DNA of 64,000 nucleotides. It comes from Vibrio sp. FE10 (lineage in GTDB: Bacteria > Pseudomonadota > Gammaproteobacteria > Enterobacterales > Vibrionaceae). The stretch is from contig NZ_AP028068.1 of NCBI RefSeq assembly GCF_030297155.1, positions 2,046,001 to 2,110,000 on the forward strand. Reading direction: 5' to 3'. The notes beneath the pieces are model-generated. The model was not told the DNA's origin. It worked only from the letters and a program-made list of their open reading frames with translations, and did not search any database. Both the position numbers and the translations under genes were made by a program. Shown piece by piece: positions 48,190-57,159 of this stretch (position 1 is the first letter of the stretch; every line of letters begins with the position of its first letter).

Positions 48190-49091
48190 CTCCCCTTGTA
48201 TTCTGGGAATTCATTCAAATCAATTGGGTTAATTTGAATGGTTTGTTTCGGTTCTACATTGAGATCTGGAATTAAGCTCAAGAGTCTTTTTGTATACGGA
48301 TGTTGTGGGTGATCAAAAAGTTCGAAAATTTCTGCATGCTCAACAATACGTCCGTCATACATCACAGCGACTTCATCGCAAATTTCCGCCACAACGCCTA
48401 GATCATGAGTGATAAAGATCACTGCCATCCCAGTCTCTTCTTGAAGCTCTCTTATCAGTTCCAAAATTGATGCTTGAACCGTTACATCTAATGCAGTCGT
48501 CGGCTCATCGCATATCAAGATGTCAGGCTTACATGCAAGAGCTATCGCAATCATTACCCTTTGTCGCATCCCCCCTGACAGGCTATGAGGGTATTCTTTA
48601 AAACGTAGTTTTGGCATTGGAATTTCAACTTTCTCAAGCAAACCAATTGCGTACTCTATCTTTTTAGACTTAGACATCTGGCTATGGTGCAAATCCAGAA
48701 CCTCGACAATCTGCTTGCCAATTGTCTGAACAGGGTTTAAGGCAGTCATAGGGTCTTGGAAAATGATTGAGATACGGTTCCCACGCATCTTATGCATCTC
48801 ATGTTCAGGTACCTCTGTAAGGTCTGTATCACGATAAATTATTTGTCCAGCCGTAACCTTTCCATAAGGCTTAGGAAGTAGTCCCATAATAGACATGGAA
48901 GTTACGCTCTTCCCACTGCCCGACTCCCCAACCAAACCCAGTGTTTGGCCAGATTTCACGTCAAAGGACACACCTTTTAGTATTTTTATAATGCCGTCAT
49001 CAGTACTGAATTCAGCTTCTAAGTCACGAACTTTTAATACAATGTTTTGGCTCATTCCACGTTCATCCTTAGAGCTTATATCTGTCATCAA
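48186..49091 (-). CDS. Peptide ABC transporter ATPase (OppD/DppD type)
   Basis: 301 residues: Walker [10 protein letters not shown], signature LSGGMRQR, Walker [13 protein letters not shown], and the C-terminal peptide-transporter domain ([15 protein letters not shown]). The long frame starts inside the solute-binding protein gene (23-bp overlap). A second ATG at residue 13 (49055) begins just after that gene's stop and gives a protein starting [16 protein letters not shown], which may be the real start. Confidence 0.94.
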   Translation of the reverse strand: MMTDISSKDERGMSQNIVLKVRDLEAEFSTDDGIIKILKGVSFDVKSGQTLGLVGESGSGKSVTSMSIMGLLPKPYGKVTAGQIIYRDTDLTEVPEHEMHKMRGNRISIIFQDPMTALNPVQTIGKQIVEVLDLHHSQMSKSKKIEYAIGLLEKVEIPMPKLRFKEYPHSLSGGMRQRVMIAIALACKPDILICDEPTTALDVTVQASILELIRELQEETGMAVIFITHDLGVVAEICDEVAVMYDGRIVEHAEIFELFDHPQHPYTKRLLSLIPDLNVEPKQTIQINPIDLNEFPEYKGS

Positions 49092-50898
49092 TGATAGTGA
49101 TGGGTGGATACGCCTTACCTTCTTTAGAAGCCAACTGAGTTTCTTTTTTTAGGTCTGTATCAATCCAGAAATTACTGGTATCTAAAATATTGAACATGGC
49201 GCCAGTTTTCTTAGTCATTGGGTTCTTTGGGAACTTAATCCAACGCCAGTAGGCATCTCGTGTATAAGGCACCATATAGCCAGGTACAATGACATACGCA
49301 TCCTTTATTTTTCTTTGAATGTTCTGAGATAGCTGCTGTTTTCTTTCCATATCAAACTCAGAAATAAACGCCTCAATTTTCTGATCTAGCTCTGGTGAAC
49401 TAAAATTTGTATGGTTATTCGTTTGAGGACGGTTGGCATTGGTCGAATGAAAGTACTCTTTGTAAGCGGGTATCTCTCCTCCTCCCATATTCAGAAAGGC
49501 TAATTGGTGCTTTTTCTCTAGAATAAATTTGAATGCAGCAGAACCATCGACAAGATTTAAGTCAAGTTCTAGGCCAGCTAACTTCGCTTGCTCTTTTAGA
49601 TAGGCAATTCTTGGTGTCCAAATGTTGTAGCCATAAGTAATCTTAAAGCTCAAACGAACCCCACTGGCATTCATGCGGATACCATCAGAACCGATACTAT
49701 CGAAGCCTGCAGATTCGAAATAACCAATCGCAAGTTCAGGTCTAAACGGTGGGGCCTCTACACCCTCTAAATCATATTTACCGTGTCCAAACCCCATAGC
49801 ATGAGGTTTTCGGGAGTAATCGCCTCGTAACACGTTTTTGATCATGCCATCAAAGTCAGTAGCGTAAGTGATGCCTTTTCGAACATTGATATTGTTCAGA
49901 AGTGGCATGGATGTGTTTATCCATAAGCCGCCAGCGCCTTGTGGCCTTTGATTGAAGCCCCAGAATTTCTGTATAAAACCATGACTAAAGGGTTCTGAAC
50001 TGGTTTTCTCATGCCATAATTGAGGCTGTACCATTGCAAACGTGTCTAGCTTTCCTTTTTCAAAGTGCTTACGTGCAATATCACTATCACGAATTACCTT
50101 GATGCGAAGTTTTTCCACATTAAATCGGTTCTTATAATATTTATTTCCGTAACCCCACCAGTCATCACCAACATGTGAAAACGTAATGCTGCGGCCTTTA
50201 TTTACTTTCGATATGTAATAAGGCGACGTTGTAGGCTCTGGCTTGAAGTTGTATTTGCGAACAAAATTATCATCCATCCCATCCTTATTCCCATCGTTAA
50301 TATCAACAAAATGATGCTCGGGACGAGGCTGGACTCCGTGACTCGGCATATTGATAAGAGCCATAAGTTCATCATTACTTTTAGGTTCGGCCATCGTAAT
50401 ACTGATCGTATAGTCATCGAATTTTTCAACGGTCGTGATGCTGTTGCGGAAAAAGTCGCTATACCAAGGATCAATAATGTCTTTGGAACGGTAATACGTA
50501 AGCATAAATAGATAGTCGTCAGCCGTTACCGCTTCCCCATCAGACCATTTCGCGTCGGGATTCAGCCTGAAATAAACCGTCTGGTGATCGTTCCCAAATG
50601 CCCATTCATTCGCCAGCTGTGGAATCCAATTGTCGGTATTTGGATGTCGTTGTGCCAATTTAGGCGTGCCATCCATTAAATAGAAGCGAATACCTGAATT
50701 CGCGTCAGGCCCCACTGAACGTAATGTTTGTGGAAAACTAGGCATAAAGCTACGTAAAGTACCGCCACGCTTAGCCTCTTCAGAAGCAAAAACGGGGTCA
50801 TCCCAATTACTTTGCCATTCCAAATTATTTGGTGTTTGTTGTGCTTGAGCTAAGAAACTCAACAACAAAGCGAATAGTCCGTATCTGTACATCATCAC
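49069..50898 (-). CDS. Peptide-type extracellular solute-binding protein (family 5, YejA-like)
   Basis: 609 residues with a signal peptide ending near LAQAQQ. It has the family 5 pattern RGGTLRSFMPSFPQTLR, WAFGNDHQTVYFRLNPDAKWSDGEAVTADDYLF, and INNxRVRKGITYATDFD-like sequence further on. Its length and opening are closer to YejA-type proteins than to OppA. It probably captures peptides in the periplasm for the two permeases encoded just upstream. It follows the YejE-like permease gene by 10 bp. Confidence 0.92.
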   Translation of the reverse strand: MMMYRYGLFALLLSFLAQAQQTPNNLEWQSNWDDPVFASEEAKRGGTLRSFMPSFPQTLRSVGPDANSGIRFYLMDGTPKLAQRHPNTDNWIPQLANEWAFGNDHQTVYFRLNPDAKWSDGEAVTADDYLFMLTYYRSKDIIDPWYSDFFRNSITTVEKFDDYTISITMAEPKSNDELMALINMPSHGVQPRPEHHFVDINDGNKDGMDDNFVRKYNFKPEPTTSPYYISKVNKGRSITFSHVGDDWWGYGNKYYKNRFNVEKLRIKVIRDSDIARKHFEKGKLDTFAMVQPQLWHEKTSSEPFSHGFIQKFWGFNQRPQGAGGLWINTSMPLLNNINVRKGITYATDFDGMIKNVLRGDYSRKPHAMGFGHGKYDLEGVEAPPFRPELAIGYFESAGFDSIGSDGIRMNASGVRLSFKITYGYNIWTPRIAYLKEQAKLAGLELDLNLVDGSAAFKFILEKKHQLAFLNMGGGEIPAYKEYFHSTNANRPQTNNHTNFSSPELDQKIEAFISEFDMERKQQLSQNIQRKIKDAYVIVPGYMVPYTRDAYWRWIKFPKNPMTKKTGAMFNILDTSNFWIDTDLKKETQLASKEGKAYPPITIIDDRYKL

Positions 50899-50908
50899 TT
50901 CCTAGTGC

Positions 50909-51958
50909 CTATCTATAAACTGTGTATTTTTTGGGGTCAAAGGCAGTTCTTATCGCTTCACCAATGAATGTAACCATGACCAAAACACCTACAATTGCCG
51001 TCACAACAGAGCCAACAATCCATGGCGAATCGAGATTCGACTTGCCTTGTTGAAGAAGCTCTCCCCAGCTTGGGGTCGGTGGTATAAGGCCTAAACCTAA
51101 GTAGTCTAGTGCCGTTAATGCGGTGATATTGGCGGCAATGGTAAAAGGCGCCAGAGTGACGATCATCACCATCGTGTTGGGTAAAATATGATTGAAGAGG
51201 ATTCTTGCTGTGGATGCTCCTAGCGCCTTTGCAGCTAACACATACTCTCGAGCAGATTCTCTGTAGGTCATCGTTCGCATGTACCAAGTAATACCCATCC
51301 ATCCAAAAGTCACATTGATCAATACAAACAGCATGAATGTGGGTTGTGCTATCGAGACCAAAATCATGATCACGTAAAGGAACGGAACCATAGACCAAGT
51401 CTCAATGATTCTTTGAACAATCAGATCAAACTTGCCACCAAAGAAACCCATCGCACACCCCACCGTTACACCAATGCTGTATGCAATGACCATAGTTATC
51501 AGAGCAAATCCCATTGCTGTTCTAAACCCGTAAACCAATCGAGCCAAAATATCCCGCCCGATTACGTCAGTGCCCAAATAGTGCTTTGAATAGGCACTTG
51601 GCGCATGTGGCGGATATTCACCAGAGAAGTCTTGTTCATACGGATTCCAAGGCACCAAAGGTAAAATCGCAAAGTCACCATTGTTTTTATCCTTAAGCGC
51701 TAATTGAAGTAGTCGATAGTTTGCCTCTCCCGAAGACTCCAAACCAAATGTCTTACCGGAGTAAACATCAGATACAATTGGAAAGTAATATTCCCCCTGA
51801 TAACGCACCATTAAAGCCTTACTGTTGATCAACGCTTCAGCAAAAAGAGACAGTAATAACATTACAGATAGAATAATCAGCGACCAGTATCCACGCTTTA
51901 TTTGTTTGAATCGCTTGATCTGCTTTAGTGTCAACGGATTTAATTTAATCATCATCAA
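50909..51958 (-). CDS. Peptide ABC transporter permease (YejE-like)
   Basis: 349 residues, about six helices, with the large periplasmic insert after helix 1 that distinguishes YejE/OppC-type permeases (ALMVRYQGEYYFPIVSDVYSG). The ATPase-coupling EAA loop reads YVLAAKALGASTARILFNHILPN. It overlaps the preceding permease gene by 4 bp. It matches the second-system protein at 55005 in layout, consistent with an old duplication. Confidence 0.93.
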   Translation of the reverse strand: MMMIKLNPLTLKQIKRFKQIKRGYWSLIILSVMLLLSLFAEALINSKALMVRYQGEYYFPIVSDVYSGKTFGLESSGEANYRLLQLALKDKNNGDFAILPLVPWNPYEQDFSGEYPPHAPSAYSKHYLGTDVIGRDILARLVYGFRTAMGFALITMVIAYSIGVTVGCAMGFFGGKFDLIVQRIIETWSMVPFLYVIMILVSIAQPTFMLFVLINVTFGWMGITWYMRTMTYRESAREYVLAAKALGASTARILFNHILPNTMVMIVTLAPFTIAANITALTALDYLGLGLIPPTPSWGELLQQGKSNLDSPWIVGSVVTAIVGVLVMVTFIGEAIRTAFDPKKYTVYR

Positions 51959-52980
51959 GCTCCAAACTTCACTCTAGGATCGACCAGTGCAACGCAGACA
52001 TCAGACAAGATATTGCCAAGTAGCAATATGCAGGCGTTGATTGCGACAATACCCATAACCACTGGGTAATCTCTTTCTACAATTGATTCATAACCAAGCA
52101 GGCCTATGCCATTAATATCGAATATGACTTCAATTAAGAAAGAGCCCGTCATGAAGAAAAGAAGAGAGTTGCCAAAGTGGCTAGCGATTGGAATTAAACT
52201 ATTGCGTAGTGCGTGTTTACGAATCGCCTCTCTGAAAGGCAAACCTTTAGCGATTGCAGTGCGAATGTAATCTGACGATAAGTTTTCCATCAAATTGTTC
52301 TTCATGGTCATGGTTAACGTAGCAAAGTCACCTATCAGATAACAAAGCAAAGGTAAGACCGCATGCCACAAAATATCAGTAATTTGCTCTGAGAAAGTAT
52401 TGAAGTCGTCGAAGTCATCATCCACAAAGCCCCCCATTGGGAACCACTCTAGGTGATAACTGAAAAACGTAATAAGAAGCACGCCGACCACATATCCCGG
52501 TAAGGCATAGCCGACAAAAATCATGATTGATGAAACAGAATCAAAAACGCTGCCGTGCTTCATCGCCTTGAAATAACCAAGAGGAATAGAGATAAAATAA
52601 CTAATGAAAAAGGTCACACCACCATACATAGCCGAGACTGGCAGGCGCTCAAAAATCATCTCACTGACCGGTTCGTAGTAGCGTGTCGACTCGCCTAGAT
52701 CAAAGTGAACAAGTCGAACTAACCATTCGAGATACGCTTCCGTTACCGGCTTATCTAATCCATAAAATTTATTAAGATCTGCGAGTTGGTCTTCAGACAA
52801 AGCTGAGTTTTGGCCAACGAGGCTAGACGCCCCACCACCATCCCCTTGAGGCTGCATGTTAGCGAGCATCCTCTCGACAGGGCCTCCTGGGACAAAACGC
52901 GTAATCGCGAATATCAAAATCGTAATACCAAGAAACGTAGGTACAACTAAAGCAAAACGTTTCAGTAAATATGCAATCAT
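51955..52980 (-). CDS. Peptide ABC transporter permease (YejB-like)
   Basis: 341 residues. The N-terminus FALVVPTFLGITILIFAITRFVPGGPVERML and the EAA loop YIRTAIAKGLPFREAIRKHALRN are those of YejB/OppB permeases. It is the first gene of the first importer operon (permease, permease, binding protein, two ATPases, outer-membrane barrel, and formerly the metzincin). Its promoter must lie in the 365 bp upstream. Confidence 0.93.
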   Translation of the reverse strand: MIAYLLKRFALVVPTFLGITILIFAITRFVPGGPVERMLANMQPQGDGGGASSLVGQNSALSEDQLADLNKFYGLDKPVTEAYLEWLVRLVHFDLGESTRYYEPVSEMIFERLPVSAMYGGVTFFISYFISIPLGYFKAMKHGSVFDSVSSIMIFVGYALPGYVVGVLLITFFSYHLEWFPMGGFVDDDFDDFNTFSEQITDILWHAVLPLLCYLIGDFATLTMTMKNNLMENLSSDYIRTAIAKGLPFREAIRKHALRNSLIPIASHFGNSLLFFMTGSFLIEVIFDINGIGLLGYESIVERDYPVVMGIVAINACILLLGNILSDVCVALVDPRVKFGA

Positions 52981-53345
52981 CCTAACTAGCCAAATTCCAT
53001 TTAAAGCAATATTTCATCAATTTAATCAATAAAAGAAAGTAGTCAAATGGTTACATTTACCTACATTAACTTACAATTGCATTTAATTTGGATTAGTTCA
53101 CTTAACACCTTTTAATCTTAATAATCAGAAACTTAAATTGGCTATCAGAAAGGAATTTTGAATTAGAAGGTGTGGATAATCTTTGTTTGTAACTTAAAAA
53201 GTGAACTGCTTAGACAATTCAAACATGTTTGTAAGCTGCATTGATATGGTGACAAATCGAAATCAAATACAAAAAAATCGCACTGTGAAACAGAAGCGAT
53301 TTTTTGGTCTAATGAAAGAGGAGCTAATCTATGAATAATGTTTGG
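52981..53345. other. Intergenic region between the two peptide-importer operons
   Basis: 365 bp, AT-rich, holding the terminator of the Yej operon (53273-53305) and presumably the promoter of the first importer operon. No gene or clear operator is visible. Confidence 0.6.
53273..53305 (-). terminator. Rho-independent terminator of the yej operon
   Basis: The stem AAAAAATCGC/GCGATTTTTT lies 40 bp past the yejF stop, with U-rich sequence on the minus strand. The symmetric A/T arms could also act in the plus direction. Confidence 0.85.
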
Positions 53346-54995
53346 CTACATCCCACCAACATTCGAAAGACTGACAAGCTGCTTAGTATACTCATGCTGC
53401 GGATTACCAAACAAAGTCTCAGTGTCGCCCTTCTCTATCACCTCACCGGCTTTCATCACGATGGTGTAATGACATAGGGATTTCACCACGTTGAGGTCAT
53501 GACTAATAAATAGGTAAGTCAGGCCATACTTTTCTTGTAATGACTTAAGTAAATCTAGGACTTGCGCTTGTACCGTTCTGTCTAATGACGATGTTGGTTC
53601 ATCGAGCAAGATAAACTCTGGCTTTAAAATCAATGCACGAGCAATCGCGATACGTTGCCTCTGCCCGCCTGAAAACTCATTCGGGTAACGATGACGAGTT
53701 TCTGGGTCTAGGTCGACCTCTTTCATTACGTCACAGATGCGTTGGTCGAGTTCAGTGTCATCCAATTGTTGATGCACCAGTAAACCTTCACCAATCACTT
53801 GAGCAACTGACATTCTTGGGTTCAATGCCGAGAATGGGTCTTGAAAGACAACTTGCATGCGGCTTCGAAACGGCAACATCTGTTGTCGGTTTAAGCCTTG
53901 AATTTGTTCGTCAGCGTAGGTGATTGAACCCTCACTCTCCACCAGCTTCAAAATCGCCATACCGGTTGTTGATTTGCCCGAGCCACTCTCGCCAACAAGA
54001 CCGATTGAGTGCCCTTTTTTCAAGCTGAACTCCATGTCTGTTACAGCTTTAACATGCGAAATCGTGCGCTTGAATAGACCGCCAGTAATCGGAAACCAAA
54101 CACGCAGTTGGTCGACGTTGAGCAGGGATTTACTTTCCGGTGATACGGGAACAGGTAAGCCTTTAGGATCTGAGTTAATAAGTTTTTGAGTATAAGGATG
54201 AGATGGTGCATTAAAGAGTGTTTTACAGTCATTGCTTTCAACTAAGCGGCCATCTTTCATTACCGCTACTCTGTCGGCAATCTTACGAACGATACTCAAA
54301 TCATGGGTGATAAAGAGCATCGCCATACCCAGCTCTTGTTGCAGGTCTTTCAACAAATCCAAAATCTGCGCTTGTACCGATACATCCAATGCCGTTGTGG
54401 GTTCATCAGCAATAAGCAACTCTGGCTCATTGATCAGTGCCATCGCTATCATTACACGCTGACGCTCACCACCGGATAACTCATGCGGGTAAGCTGAAAT
54501 CTTTTGTTCTGGGTAGCGAATACCCACCTTTGAAAGCCACTCTATCGCCAAGGCTTGAGCTTTATTGGTTCGCATTCCACGGTGAATAGAAAGAGTTTCA
54601 ACCAGCTGCTTACCGACTCGATGGAGTGGGTTCAACGAAACCATGGGCTCTTGGAAGATCATCCCAATACGGCCACCACGAATCCCGCGTAATTGCCTTT
54701 CAGAACAACTCAAGATATCGGTACCAGAGAAATTAATCTTACCGTTTAAGTAGTGGGACGAGCCTTTAGGTAAAAGTTTTAAAATAGAGTTGGCTGTAAC
54801 AGATTTACCGGAACCACTCTCGCCCACTAGCGCGAGTGTTTCGCCTTTGTATATTTCTAAAGAGACATCTTGCGTCACTTGCTCTATCGAATCTTTTCGC
54901 CCAAACCCTACCGACAACTTATCTATGGTCAGAACTGGAGATGCATTAGCACCCTCTGCTGTTGACCCTGAAGTAGGAACCGTATTTGAAGTCAT
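53346..54995 (-). CDS. yejF: YejF: fused double ATPase of peptide ABC transporter
   Basis: 549 residues containing two ABC domains. The first has [13 protein letters not shown] and LSGGERQR with [12 protein letters not shown]; the second has [13 protein letters not shown] and FSGGQRQR with FILLDEPTSSLD. The tandem architecture is that of YejF. It powers the YejB/YejE channel. It follows yejE by 9 bp and is the last gene of the operon, followed by a terminator. Confidence 0.95.
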   Translation of the reverse strand: MTSNTVPTSGSTAEGANASPVLTIDKLSVGFGRKDSIEQVTQDVSLEIYKGETLALVGESGSGKSVTANSILKLLPKGSSHYLNGKINFSGTDILSCSERQLRGIRGGRIGMIFQEPMVSLNPLHRVGKQLVETLSIHRGMRTNKAQALAIEWLSKVGIRYPEQKISAYPHELSGGERQRVMIAMALINEPELLIADEPTTALDVSVQAQILDLLKDLQQELGMAMLFITHDLSIVRKIADRVAVMKDGRLVESNDCKTLFNAPSHPYTQKLINSDPKGLPVPVSPESKSLLNVDQLRVWFPITGGLFKRTISHVKAVTDMEFSLKKGHSIGLVGESGSGKSTTGMAILKLVESEGSITYADEQIQGLNRQQMLPFRSRMQVVFQDPFSALNPRMSVAQVIGEGLLVHQQLDDTELDQRICDVMKEVDLDPETRHRYPNEFSGGQRQRIAIARALILKPEFILLDEPTSSLDRTVQAQVLDLLKSLQEKYGLTYLFISHDLNVVKSLCHYTIVMKAGEVIEKGDTETLFGNPQHEYTKQLVSLSNVGGM

Positions 54996-55004
54996 AACTT
55001 ATCC

Positions 55005-56027
55005 TTACTTCTGTTTATGTGGGTCGAAGGCATCACGCACAGCTTCACCAACGAAGACAAGTAACGTAAGCATCAGTGAAAGCACGACGAAAGCAGAGAT
55101 GCCAAGCCAAGGGGCTTGCAAGTTAGCCTTACCTTGCGCTAATAGCTCACCTAACGAAGGCGAACCGGCAGGTAAACCAAAGCCCAAGAAATCTAATGAG
55201 GTTAACGTGGTGACCGATCCAGAAAGAATGAACGGCATCATGGTTAACGAAGCAACCATCGCGTTGGGTAGCATGTGACGAAGCATAATACGTTTGTCGT
55301 CGACGCCCATGGCTTGCGCGGCTCGCACATAATCAAAGTTTCGACAGCGTAAGAATTCCGCTCGCACAATACCAACCAAACTCATCCAACTAAACAGAAC
55401 CATAATCCCGAGTAACCACCAGAAGTTAGGTTCGATAAAACTGGAAAGGATAATCAGCAAGAATAGAGTCGGCATGCCAGACCAGACTTCAATGAAGCGC
55501 TGCCCAAACAAGTCGACCCAACCACCGTAGTAACCTTGTGTCGCCCCGACTACGACGCCGACCACGCTCGATACAATCGTCAGAATAAAACCAAATAGAA
55601 CGGAAATGCGGAAGCCGTAAATGATCCTAGCTAATACATCTCGCCCTTTATCATCGGTTCCTAACCAGTTCACTGAATCTGGCTCCGATGGCACCGCACC
55701 TGAAATATCGAAGTTTATCGTGTCGTAACTAAACGGAATGATTGGCCACACGATGTAACCGCTGTCTTCGATGAGTTCGATAACATACGGGTCTTTGTAG
55801 TCGGCTTCGGTTTCAAACTCGCCACCAAATTCTGTTTCGGCATATTCATTGATAACAGGTACAAACCACTGATTATCATAAGAAACCAATAATGGCTTAT
55901 CGTTGGCAATGATCTCAGCGAACAGGCTCAAGCCAAACAAGATGGTAAATATCCAAAGGGAGATAAAACCACGCTTGTTTGCTTTAAAACGTAACCAACG
56001 AGCTTCAGCTAAAGGGTTGTTAAACAT
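55005..56027 (-). CDS. yejE: YejE: peptide ABC transporter permease
   Basis: 340 residues. It starts with PLAEARWLRFKANKRGFISLW, the YejE/OppC opening, then carries the periplasmic insert (LLVSYDNQWFVPVINEYAETEFGG) and the EAA loop YVRAAQAMGVDDKRIMLRHMLPN. It is the inner-membrane channel half that pairs with YejB. It lies 31 bp after yejB. Confidence 0.95.
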   Translation of the reverse strand: MFNNPLAEARWLRFKANKRGFISLWIFTILFGLSLFAEIIANDKPLLVSYDNQWFVPVINEYAETEFGGEFETEADYKDPYVIELIEDSGYIVWPIIPFSYDTINFDISGAVPSEPDSVNWLGTDDKGRDVLARIIYGFRISVLFGFILTIVSSVVGVVVGATQGYYGGWVDLFGQRFIEVWSGMPTLFLLIILSSFIEPNFWWLLGIMVLFSWMSLVGIVRAEFLRCRNFDYVRAAQAMGVDDKRIMLRHMLPNAMVASLTMMPFILSGSVTTLTSLDFLGFGLPAGSPSLGELLAQGKANLQAPWLGISAFVVLSLMLTLLVFVGEAVRDAFDPHKQK

Positions 56028-56058
56028 TTATTATCAATACCTTGTTATTCGTTCGCCA

Positions 56059-57147
56059 TTAACGCGCTTCAAAATCAATTCGAGGATCAACCCAGGTATA
56101 AGTCAGGTCGGAGATAATGCTCAGCACCAAGCCAAGCAAGGTCATGATATAGAGAGAGCTGAACACCACGGGATAGTCACGTTGAATGGTTGATTCAAAG
56201 CCAAGCAAACCAATGCCTTCGAGTGAAAACATCACTTCAATCAACATAGAACCCGTGAAGAAAATACTAATAAATGCGCTTGGAAAACCCGCAATGATGA
56301 TCAGCATGGCGTTACGGAAAACGTGCTTATAGAGAATACTGCTCTCGTCCAAGCCTTTCGCTCGCGCGGTCACCACATATTGCTTATTGATTTCATCAAG
56401 GAAGGAGTTTTTGGTCAGCATGCTAAGTGTGGCGAAACCACCGATGACCATCGCAAAAATAGGCAACGCTAAATGCCAGAAATAATCGCCTATTTGCTGA
56501 TACCAATTGAGCTGGTCGAAGTTACTCGACACTAGCCCGCGCAATGGGAACCAACTGAAGTAGTTGCCACTCGCGAACAAAATAATCAGGATGATCGCAA
56601 ATAGGAAGCCCGGCACCGCGTAGCCGACAATCACCACCGCACTCGACCAAATATCAAAGCGAGATCCATGATGTATCGCCTTCATGATGCCTAGGGGTAT
56701 CGAAATCACATAGATGATTAAGGTACTCCAGAGTCCTAATGAAATGGAGACGGGCAAGCGCTCGATGATCAAATCAATCACGTTGCCGCCCTTAAACAGG
56801 CTTTCACCAAAGTTAAAGGTCGCGTAATTTTTCAACATATCGAAGTAGCGAACGTGAATAGGCTTATCAAAACCAAACTGCTTTTTGATCTCTTCAACCA
56901 CTTCAGGATCAAGCCCGCGTGAGCCTTTATAGCCACTGGCAGATGCTTGGTCACTTTCGCTTAAATCAACTTCTTGTCCACCACCAGAAAAGCGCTCCAT
57001 AATGCCAGAGTTGTGCCCTTCTAATTGGGCAACGGCTTGCTCTACCGGGCCTCCGGGCGCAATCTGAATAATGAAAAAGTTGATAGTGATGATCGCCCAC
57101 AGCGTGGGGATCACCAACAGTAAACGCCGAAATATATACGCGGCCAT
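56059..57147 (-). CDS. yejB: YejB: peptide ABC transporter permease
   Basis: 362 residues with the YejB opening [20 protein letters not shown] and [21 protein letters not shown]. The EAA loop reads [23 protein letters not shown], and the ending [14 protein letters not shown] is characteristic. It follows yejA by 12 bp. In enterobacteria and Brucella, YejABEF imports peptides, including antimicrobial ones, and affects resistance to them; that role here is an inference. Confidence 0.95.
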   Translation of the reverse strand: MAAYIFRRLLLVIPTLWAIITINFFIIQIAPGGPVEQAVAQLEGHNSGIMERFSGGGQEVDLSESDQASASGYKGSRGLDPEVVEEIKKQFGFDKPIHVRYFDMLKNYATFNFGESLFKGGNVIDLIIERLPVSISLGLWSTLIIYVISIPLGIMKAIHHGSRFDIWSSAVVIVGYAVPGFLFAIILIILFASGNYFSWFPLRGLVSSNFDQLNWYQQIGDYFWHLALPIFAMVIGGFATLSMLTKNSFLDEINKQYVVTARAKGLDESSILYKHVFRNAMLIIIAGFPSAFISIFFTGSMLIEVMFSLEGIGLLGFESTIQRDYPVVFSSLYIMTLLGLVLSIISDLTYTWVDPRIDFEAR

Positions 57148-57159
57148 GCTAACTAACTC

